A stretch of 8,549 nucleotides of DNA from Acidobacteriota bacterium (lineage in GTDB: Bacteria > Acidobacteriota > Polarisedimenticolia > Polarisedimenticolales > Polarisedimenticolaceae). Shown in pieces: positions 1 through 6,535 of this stretch. Positions within the stretch are counted from its first letter, which is position 1, and each line of letters starts with the position of its first letter. Below the pieces are notes generated by a model, which was not told the DNA's origin, ran no database searches, and saw only the letters and a list, made by a program, of their open reading frames with translations. Location of the stretch: NCBI GenBank assembly GCA_011773795.1, contig WVWW01000072.1, positions 7,380-15,928 of the forward strand. The letters are read 5' to 3'. The translations under genes and the position numbers were made by a program.

Positions 1-387
1 GTCGTCGCTCACATGAAAGACGGGACCATCTACAAGGGAATGACGCACGACTTCGACCCGGCAAGTGAGACGTTTCACATGCTTCCCGCGGAAGGCGGGG
101 GGGTGCCCGTGAGGATCGTGTCGGACGAAATGAAAGCCCTTTTCTACGTACGGGATTACATCGGCAATCGCGATTTCGTTGCCCGCAAGCAGTTTGCCGA
201 AGCTCATGCCGCCGACCGCCGAGCGATCGTGAAGTTCAAAGACGGCGAGGAAGTGTGGGGCGTCCTCGGCGAGGGCGCCGACGCGGACAATCAAGGCTTT
301 TTCTTCTTCCCCGTCGACAAAGACGACAACAACATCCGGATTTACGTCATTCGAACCGCGTTGGAGGAACTACGGCTGGTGTCTTGA
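1..387 (+). CDS. Small protein with two related beta-rich domains (DUF6982-like), 5' end cut by the window
   Basis: The reading frame is open from base 1 (V-V-A-H before the first ATG at 13) and ends with TGA at 385-387, so the true start probably lies upstream. The visible 128 codons fall into two similar halves. Each begins with a short strand and a 'KDG' turn (MKDGTIYKG near the start, FKDGEEVWG about 75 residues later). Each continues to an aromatic strand (TFHMLP; GFFFFPVDKDDNN) and ends in a hydrophobic strand (MKALFYVRDY; TALEELRLV). From memory this resembles DUF6982-type domains, often seen as single small proteins or next to PilZ and regulatory domains in delta-proteobacterial and acidobacterial genomes. 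There is no signal peptide or membrane segment in the visible part, so it is probably cytoplasmic. Function is unknown. The family call is from pattern memory; that it is a real coding region is much surer. Confidence 0.7.
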   Translation, partial: VVAHMKDGTIYKGMTHDFDPASETFHMLPAEGGGVPVRIVSDEMKALFYVRDYIGNRDFVARKQFAEAHAADRRAIVKFKDGEEVWGVLGEGADADNQGFFFFPVDKDDNNIRIYVIRTALEELRLVS

Positions 388-457
388 GTCAAGCGATGAA
401 CGGCCGGAGCGCCCATGCGCGGTAAGAAGGCGTGACGGCTGATAAGGAGTGGCAAGC

Positions 458-762
458 ATGAATAAAGCCGAACTGGTGGAACGCGTCGCGCAAAAGACCG
501 GAATGTCGTTACGGGAAACGCGAACCCTGGTCGACGCGGTGTTCGATCCCGACCCGGCGGTAGGGCTGATCGCCGCAGAATTGGTTCAAGGGGGCAAGGT
601 CGCGATCAGCGGCTTCGGGACGTTCGAGGCCCGCGCGCGCAAGGCCCGGGTCGGACGCAACCCGCACACCGGTGCCGCCCTCGAAATCCCCGCAACGAAA
701 GCGCCTGCCTTCAAAGCGGGTAAGCCGCTCAAGGAGACGCTGCGGAAGGCCGCGACCGTGGG

Positions 763-766
<4 letters not shown>
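458..766 (+). CDS. HU/IHF-family DNA-binding protein
   Basis: A 102-residue histone-like protein that would bend and compact DNA as a dimer. The N-terminal helical pair (MNKAELVERVAQKTGMS, about residues 1-45) is followed by the family core GFGTF (52-56) and the DNA-gripping beta-arm with GRNP (66-69, whose proline intercalates in the minor groove in HU and IHF). It ends with the usual PAFKAGKPLKE tail. Start choice: AAGGAG at 444-449 lies 8 nt before the ATG at 458; a GTG at 449 in the same frame overlaps this ribosome-binding site and is less likely. The helix-to-strand linker is about four residues longer than in E. coli HU (around DPDPAVG, 30-36), as in some HU variants of other phyla. 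It is not clear whether it acts as HU or as a specialised paralogue. Its stop codon overlaps that of the convergent acs gene. Confidence 0.93.
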
Positions 767-2727
<1,961 letters not shown>

Positions 2728-2757
2728 GGAAAAAACCTCCATCGGGCGTTGGGGCCT

Positions 2758-2767
2758 ATGCTAGCAA
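2758..2767 (-). promoter_or_regulatory. Possible extended -10 element of the acs promoter
   Basis: On the minus strand TTGCTAGCAT gives TGC followed by TAGCAT, a 4/6 match to TATAAT with the extended-10 TGn. It lies about 30 nt before the acs ATG. No convincing -35 is seen at 17-bp spacing. The similar TGCTAnnnT motifs before secG and nuoM support it. Confidence 0.35.
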
Positions 2768-2790
2768 GTCCGAAATGGGCCCGGAGGCCG

Positions 2791-2821
2791 TTAGACGCCT
2801 TGTTCGGGAACCTCGTATCAT
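2791..2821 (+). promoter_or_regulatory. Possible sigma-70-type promoter of the pseudopilin gene
   Basis: TTAGAC (2791-2796) and TATCAT (2816-2821, 5/6 match to TATAAT) are separated by 19 bp, longer than the usual 17. Transcription would start near 2828, giving a leader of about 20 nt that includes the GAGGTG ribosome-binding site (2835-2840). The elements sit in the 119-bp divergent region shared with acs. This is a visual match only. Confidence 0.35.
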
Positions 2822-2846
2822 ATCCGTGATCCACGAGGTGCGCTGC

Positions 2847-3392
2847 ATGTTCAAACGCCGATCGGGCGCGGAGTCCGGTTTCACCTACATCGAGATGATG
2901 GTCGCGGCGACCGTGCTGGTCATCCTGGCTAGCATCGCTGTGCCGCTGTACACATGGGATCAGAAGCGGCGTAAGGAAACCAAGCTTCGCGTCACGCTGC
3001 AGCAGATGCGCGACGCGATCGACCTCTACAAGAAGTACACCGACGAGGGCCGCATCCTACTCGAGGACGTCGACCAGATGGGGTACCCCCCGGATCTGGA
3101 GACGCTGATCGAAGGCGTCACGGTCTCGGATCCGCTGTTCAACCAGGGCAGCTCGGGCAATCTCGCGGGCGGCACCCGGGTCGACGATTCGTTCGGCGAG
3201 ACCACCGAGGGCCAGGTGCTCAAGTTCCTGCTGCGTGAGCCGATCGACCCGATCACGGGCGAGGCCAGCTGGGGCCTGCGCTCCTACCAGGACGACTGGG
3301 ACAGCGACTCCTGGGGCGGCGAGAACGTCTACGACGTCTACAGCCTGTCGGACAAGAAAGCGCTGGACGGGACGTACTACCGGGACTGGTAG
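2847..3392 (+). CDS. Stand-alone type II secretion GspG-like pseudopilin
   Basis: A 181-residue protein with a class III (prepilin) signal. A short basic leader (MFKRRSGAESG) is followed by FTYIEMM, where prepilin peptidase would cut after G11 and E16 is the conserved Glu5 of the mature protein. A hydrophobic helix covers about residues 12-34. A long amphipathic helix continues to about 66. The globular part has GspG-like signatures: YPPDLETL (80-87), DPITG (134-138) followed by a W-G strand, and a C-terminal YDVYSLSDKKALDG loop near the probable calcium site. It differs from GspG in an acidic and Gly/Ser-rich stretch (about 92-122) before the DP motif. Start choice: ATG 2847 has GAGGTG 6 nt upstream; earlier in-frame codons would put non-leader sequence in front of the prepilin signal. 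No other secretion or pilus genes lie nearby, so whether it serves T2SS, type IV pili or a separate assembly is unknown. Confidence 0.87.
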   Translation: MFKRRSGAESGFTYIEMMVAATVLVILASIAVPLYTWDQKRRKETKLRVTLQQMRDAIDLYKKYTDEGRILLEDVDQMGYPPDLETLIEGVTVSDPLFNQGSSGNLAGGTRVDDSFGETTEGQVLKFLLREPIDPITGEASWGLRSYQDDWDSDSWGGENVYDVYSLSDKKALDGTYYRDW

Positions 3393-3495
3393 TCGGACGA
3401 CTCGCCGGCGCTTCTAATTGGCTCCAACGGAGTGCACTCGACTGCAAAGGCTACGTGAGTGCGGAGAACCTGCTAGCCAAGGAGTGCCGGGCTTT

Positions 3496-3582
3496 TGGTG
3501 CCGAAGGGGAGACTCGAACTCCCATGGGGTTGCCCCCGCCGCCCCCTCAAGACGGTGTGTCTACCAATTCCACCACTTCGGC
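3496..3582 (-). tRNA. tRNA-Leu (anticodon GAG), CCA encoded
   Basis: An 87-nt class II tRNA that reads CUC/CUU codons. The acceptor stem pairs GCCGAAG (3582-3576) with CTTCGGC (3506-3500), followed by discriminator A (3499) and an encoded CCA (3498-3496). The D arm has TGGTGGAATTGGTAGACAC. The anticodon stem is CCGTC/GGCGG, with loop TTGAGGG and anticodon GAG at 3548-3546. The long variable arm GGGG-CAA-CCCC is typical of tRNA-Leu. The T arm is GGGAG-TTCGAGT-CTCCC. The whole molecule resembles E. coli leuU. The 5' end is 7 nt after the secG stop codon, so the tRNA is very probably cut from a secG transcript by RNase P; no separate promoter fits in the gap. Confidence 0.97.
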
Positions 3583-3589
3583 ACGAGGA

Positions 3590-3997
3590 TTAGTTTCCGT
3601 CGGCGGGATCGGGCGTGTCGTCCGTACCCTCCGACGACGAGTCGTCGGTCGCCCCCGGATCGTCGATCGGCGGCAGGGCCGGGAGGCCCGTCTCGTCACC
3701 GGTCTCGGCCGGGGCGGTCTGCGTGGCCGGAACCTGCTCGAGAACACTGTCGGAGGAGCCTCTCGATCGTGACGAGACGATCGACAGGGCGATCGACGTG
3801 AGCATGAACACGACGGCCGCCGCGGTGGTCATCTTCGACAAAGCTGTTGCGGCGCCGCGGGTACCGAACGCGGTCTGACTGCCGCCGCCACCGAAAGCGC
3901 CGGCCAGATCGGCGCGCTTGCCGGTCTGCAGCAGCACCACGGCGATGAGGAACAGCGCCACGGCGATGTGCAACAGGGTCAACAGGATGTTCAGCAT
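3590..3997 (-). CDS. secG: Preprotein translocase subunit SecG
   Basis: A 135-residue inner-membrane protein of the SecYEG channel, which supports SecA-driven export. It has the family's two membrane helices: residues about 2-23 (LLTLLHIAVALFLIAVVLLQ) and 57-72. They are joined by the conserved cytoplasmic loop QTGKRADLAGAFGGGGSQTAFG (24-45), which carries the SecG signature. After helix 2 comes a tail of about 60 residues, rich in Asp, Glu, Ser, Thr and Pro and without clear structure, longer than in E. coli SecG (110 aa in all). Start choice: ATG 3997 has GGGAG at 4008-4004, 6 nt upstream; an in-frame ATG at 4057 would lie beyond the terminator-like hairpin and add an unrelated segment. The neighbouring tRNA-Leu(GAG) follows secG as in E. 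coli (secG-leuU). Confidence 0.95.
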   Translation of the reverse strand: MLNILLTLLHIAVALFLIAVVLLQTGKRADLAGAFGGGGSQTAFGTRGAATALSKMTTAAAVVFMLTSIALSIVSSRSRGSSDSVLEQVPATQTAPAETGDETGLPALPPIDDPGATDDSSSEGTDDTPDPADGN

Positions 3998-4027
3998 GAA
4001 CCACTCCCGGGGCAAAAAAAGCGTGGG

Positions 4028-4055
4028 AAAAATAGCATGCCCGCCCGGGGCATGC
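4028..4055 (-). terminator. Intrinsic terminator-like hairpin after the HEAT-repeat gene
   Basis: On the minus strand GCATGCCC (4055-4048) pairs perfectly with GGGCATGC (4042-4035) around a 5-nt loop. TATTTTT follows (4034-4028) and, after CCCACGC, a run of seven T. The hairpin starts 2 nt after the HEAT stop codon (TAG, 4060-4058) and ends 27 nt before the secG ribosome-binding site. It should end or attenuate transcription from the HEAT gene into secG. Confidence 0.75.
4029..4037 (-). promoter_or_regulatory. Possible extended -10 element of a secG promoter inside the terminator
   Basis: TGCTATTTT on the minus strand (4037-4029) reads as an extended -10 (TGC plus TATTTT, 4/6 match to TATAAT). 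It lies about 31 nt before the secG ATG and overlaps the 3' arm and T-tract of the terminator hairpin. No clear -35 is seen. secG needs some promoter downstream of, or readthrough past, that terminator. Confidence 0.35.
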
Positions 4056-4071
4056 ACCTAGCCCCGTTTTT
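4046..4071. promoter_or_regulatory. Alternative hairpin overlapping the terminator (possible antiterminator; terminator-like on plus strand)
   Basis: CGGGGC (4046-4051) and GCCCCG (4061-4066) form a perfect 6-bp all-GC stem with a 9-nt loop. On the plus strand five T (4067-4071) follow directly, which has the form of an intrinsic terminator. In the minus-strand transcript the same stem uses bases 4051-4046, which are needed by the terminator hairpin 4055-4035, so the two structures exclude each other. The HEAT stop codon (4060-4058) lies in the loop. A regulatory role is inference. Confidence 0.5.
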
Positions 4072-5389
4072 GTGCCCGGACGCGGCGTGGACGGGAGCCT
4101 GCCGGGGGCAGGATGTCGACCAGGGCCGCCCGCTCCTCGGCGGACAAAGTCTGCAGGATTCTGGCGTTTCGGCGGATGCGCTCGCGCCTCATGATCGAAC
4201 GCACCGCCTCGCCGATCTTCCGCCGCGTGAACTCGTCCTCGCGTCGCCAGGCCCTCAGCAGCAACGGAAGCTCGTCGCGTTTACCGATCTTGGCCACCGC
4301 AGAGAGCATGTCGAAGTCCGTCGGCCCCCGAGTGCTGTTGAGTGCCTCGCGGAGATCCGAAATGGCGACACGGCTGCCGATCCGCGCGAGCTCGACGTGC
4401 GCCTTGGCGCGGACCCGAAGACACGGGTCGAACCGGTTCTCGCTGCACGGGTATTCGGCAAGGCGGTCGATCAAGTCCTTCAAGCGGTAAATCAGAGACT
4501 TTTCGCCGAGCGCGCCAATCACTTCGACCAGCGTCTGCAGCGGGAGCGGTTCGACCACGCGCTCCAGCGCCTGACCGAGCGCGCGTCCGCGGCGTGGCCC
4601 CAAGGACTTGAGGACGATCCCGGCACGGGTACAGTATTCGGGGCGTTCGGCGTGTACGCGCATCGTGTCCACCAGCGGATCGATGACCTCGGCGCCGCAG
4701 GCGCTCAACCGCTGAACCGACTCGTTCCACACCGCGTAGTCGTCTTCGCCGAGGCGTTCGAGCCACGCTTGCATCTCTGCGGGCGACGTGACCGCGCTCG
4801 GCGGCGGGCTCGCGGCGAAATTGAGCGCGTGCTGCCGCACGACGGCCGATTCATCCGCGCACAACCGGCGCACGATGCTGCGGCGCTGGTTCAACCGGAG
4901 CGTGCGCAACAACGAGAACGCGGCAACGCGAACGTCGCAGTGCTCTTCCGAGTCCAAAAGTACATCCAGGACGCGCCGGATCGCGCCGTCCTGCCCGCCC
5001 GTGTACTGCTCGACCAGCCCGTGCACCGCCGCGATGCGCACGTCGCGCCGCTTCTCGTTTTTCAGCGTCCTTTCGAGTGCGGCCACTGAATCGGGAGAAG
5101 GAAAACGTGCCAGGCACCGCGCCGCGATCAGGCGCATGCGCGCGTTTCGGTCGAGCAACATCGCGATCAGGGGCTCGCGGCCACGCGGATCTCCGATCGC
5201 GGCCAACAAGGGCATGACGCGCGCTCTTACGCGGTTATTCGTGCCTTCGAGCGCCTCGATCATTGCCTCGACGCCACGTGCGCCGATGATCGAGAGGCGG
5301 GCTCGCGCGGAGTCGGCACGTCCCCGTGACCGACTCCCCAAACACGAGACCAACTCGGCAATCTCGTTTGCCCTGGAACGCGCCATCAT
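4058..5389 (-). CDS. HEAT-repeat protein of unknown function
   Basis: A 443-residue soluble protein built of HEAT-like alpha-helical repeats, a fold usually used for protein-protein contacts. Clear repeats lie at about 10-49, 50-80 (VRARVMPLLAAIGDPRGREPLI), 81-112 (MRLIAARCLARFPSPDSVAALE), 118-150 (DVRIAAVHGLVEQY) and 152-185 (DVRVAAFSLLRTL). The spaced 'DxxVRxxA' and 'LGD/GDPR' pattern repeats at intervals of 30-40 residues. Later repeats are weaker but the helical pattern goes on to about 410. The C-terminus is basic (RPRRVRAQKRG). There is no signal peptide or membrane helix, so it is probably cytoplasmic. The start is ATG-ATG at 5389/5386; no Shine-Dalgarno sequence precedes it, and it may be leaderless or start elsewhere. 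It lies upstream of secG on the same strand but is separated by a terminator-like hairpin. No specific role can be given. Confidence 0.83.
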   Translation of the reverse strand: MMARSRANEIAELVSCLGSRSRGRADSARARLSIIGARGVEAMIEALEGTNNRVRARVMPLLAAIGDPRGREPLIAMLLDRNARMRLIAARCLARFPSPDSVAALERTLKNEKRRDVRIAAVHGLVEQYTGGQDGAIRRVLDVLLDSEEHCDVRVAAFSLLRTLRLNQRRSIVRRLCADESAVVRQHALNFAASPPPSAVTSPAEMQAWLERLGEDDYAVWNESVQRLSACGAEVIDPLVDTMRVHAERPEYCTRAGIVLKSLGPRRGRALGQALERVVEPLPLQTLVEVIGALGEKSLIYRLKDLIDRLAEYPCSENRFDPCLRVRAKAHVELARIGSRVAISDLREALNSTRGPTDFDMLSAVAKIGKRDELPLLLRAWRREDEFTRRKIGEAVRSIMRRERIRRNARILQTLSAEERAALVDILPPAGSRPRRVRAQKRG

Positions 5390-5396
5390 TTATAAA
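5368..5396 (+). promoter_or_regulatory. Likely sigma-70-type promoter of the three-gene exported-protein operon
   Basis: TTGCCC (5368-5373, 4/6 match to TTGACA), a 17-bp spacer and TATAAA (5391-5396, 5/6 match to TATAAT). Transcription would start near 5403, giving a leader of about 48 nt before ATG 5451. The -10 lies in the perfect 10-bp palindrome ATTTATAAAT (5388-5397), the most AT-rich spot in the region. The -35 and spacer lie inside the first codons of the divergent HEAT gene, so the two transcription units could interfere. Confidence 0.55.
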
Positions 5397-5450
5397 TTGA
5401 AACGACCGTGCCGCTTCGAAACGTCGCCGCGCTCTGAGGAAAAACGCCGG

Positions 5451-6086
5451 ATGAAGGCTCTGCCCGAAGACCGATCGATTATCGAACGCACCGTTGCCGA
5501 AGTCAACGGTTTGGCTGCGACGTGCACGAATTTTTTTTTCAACAAGCACTTGCCAACGGCAGTGTCGTTGTGTTTGTGTTTCGCGCTCGTCTTCGTCGTC
5601 GCGTGCGCGAACGACGAAACTAAAGCGCAACGTTTGGCAGACGAGGCTGTCGCTGCCGTCGAGACACAACGGTTCGAGGAAGCGATCGCGTTGTACACCG
5701 AGATCGTCGACCGCTTCCCTTCGACCCAGGCCGCGACCAACGCGGAGGAACGGATCACGTTTCTTCGTGGGCTCTCGCATTCGGTCGACAGTTTCCCCTC
5801 GCGCTCCGCACGTGACCTGATGGTGAAGACGGCGCGCGCGGTTCAGAGCTACCGCTGGCGCAAGGGCCGCTACCCCGACAGTCTGGACGATCTGATGCCG
5901 AGGATGCTGGCCGAAGCCCCGATCGATCCGTGGGGCCGGCCGTTGCACTACGAGCGGCTCAAGAACGGCTACCGTCTGTCCTGCTTCGGTGGCGACGGTC
6001 GTCGTGGCGGCGAGGGAATCGGCACCGATTTCATCGTGGTCAACGGCAATTTCGTTTCCGATCCGTTCAACGAGGGACCCTTCTGA
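5451..6086 (+). CDS. Predicted TPR lipoprotein with a C-terminal GspG-like domain
   Basis: A 211-residue predicted lipoprotein. A hydrophobic stretch (about 36-51) ends in the lipobox VVAC with C52 as the likely lipidated cysteine. A TPR-like helical pair follows (about 58-105: EAVAAVETQRFEEAIALY, then IVDRFPSTQAA). The C-terminal half (about 120-205) matches the globular end of GspG pseudopilins: GRYPDSLDDL (139-148), APIDPWGRPLHYE (156-168), YRLSCFGGDGRRGGEG (174-189). It has no prepilin signal of its own, so it would be anchored by lipid rather than by a pilin helix. Start choice: ATG 5451 has GAGGA at 5436-5440, 10 nt upstream. It gives an unusually long polar n-region of about 35 residues that contains a T9 run, so a later TTG/GTG start cannot be excluded. 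It is the first gene of a coupled operon and its stop overlaps the next start by one base. Confidence 0.8.
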   Translation: MKALPEDRSIIERTVAEVNGLAATCTNFFFNKHLPTAVSLCLCFALVFVVACANDETKAQRLADEAVAAVETQRFEEAIALYTEIVDRFPSTQAATNAEERITFLRGLSHSVDSFPSRSARDLMVKTARAVQSYRWRKGRYPDSLDDLMPRMLAEAPIDPWGRPLHYERLKNGYRLSCFGGDGRRGGEGIGTDFIVVNGNFVSDPFNEGPF

Positions 6087-6535
6087 TGTTTCGTGTCGTG
6101 CTCGTGGGTGCATTGCTCGCGGTCGTCCCGACCACGGCATCCGAAGCCCCCGAATGGGCGGTGGCCGTGTTCCCGTCAGGAACGGAGTTCACGCTGGAGA
6201 TCGCGGCGACTCCCCAAGAGCGCATGGTCGGCTACATGTTCCGCGAGGAGGTCGGCAAGAACGAGGGCATGCTGTTCCTGTTCGAGGCGACCGAACGCCA
6301 CGGCATCTGGATGAAAAACTGCCGCGTTCCGCTGGACATCATCTGGCTGGACGAGCAGTTCCGCGTGCTCGAGATCGTCGCCGACGCGCAACCCTGTCCC
6401 GCCGACGGCGCCTGCCCGAGCATGGAGCCGATGGTTGCAGCGCGCTACGTCCTGGAGATCGCCGGCGGGCGTGCGGCCGAGGAGAAGCTGGCACGCGGCG
6501 ACGTCTTGATCATCCACTCGGATCCCGCGCTGTGA
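6086..6535 (+). CDS. Exported DUF192 family protein
   Basis: A 149-residue protein with an N-terminal signal sequence (MFRVVLVGALLAVVPTTASEA; cleavage probably near residues 18-21), so it is periplasmic or secreted. The mature part is the DUF192 domain: TLEIAATPQERMVGYMFRE (36-54), GMLFLF (61-66), the core WMKNCRVPLDIIWLD (75-89), and the C-terminal strand with ARYVLEIAGG. Members of this family are small beta proteins of unknown biochemical role. The domain is complete and of normal length. C104 and C110 in a QPCPADGACP loop could form a disulphide; C79 lies in the core motif. The start ATG (6086-6088) overlaps the TGA of the preceding gene by one base (TGATG), which indicates translational coupling. 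Its own stop overlaps the next gene's GTG start by four bases. Confidence 0.92.
   Translation: MFRVVLVGALLAVVPTTASEAPEWAVAVFPSGTEFTLEIAATPQERMVGYMFREEVGKNEGMLFLFEATERHGIWMKNCRVPLDIIWLDEQFRVLEIVADAQPCPADGACPSMEPMVAARYVLEIAGGRAAEEKLARGDVLIIHSDPAL

Noticed and set aside
3430..3487. Three copies of GAGTGC (3430, 3457, 3482) as a repeat array or operator set
   Set aside because: Only six bases are shared, the spacing is uneven (27 and 25 nt) and the flanks do not match; probably chance.
3393..3495. Short inverted repeats (AGTCGGACGACT 3391-3402, GAGTGCACTC 3430-3439, AGCC...GGCT 3474-3494) as terminators of the pseudopilin gene or tRNA
   Set aside because: Stems are only 4-5 bp or have loops too small to form, and no T-run follows in either direction. 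Nothing definite is seen in this gap.
3496..3582. tRNA gene as an integration (att) site of a mobile element
   Set aside because: No integrase and no recognisable repeat of the tRNA 3' end were found in the window, and the neighbours are core genes.
3968..5089. 373-codon open frame on the plus strand
   Set aside because: Antisense to the HEAT-repeat gene and the start of secG; low-complexity composition and no domain signal.
5547..5564. Hairpin CACT-T-GCC / GGC-AGTG next to the T9 run as a terminator
   Set aside because: The stem is bulged and lies after the T-run on the plus strand; on the minus strand an A-run follows, so neither direction has terminator form.
5235..6140. 301-codon open frame on the minus strand
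   Set aside because: Spans the divergent promoter region and runs opposite the lipoprotein gene; no recognisable motif or ribosome-binding site.
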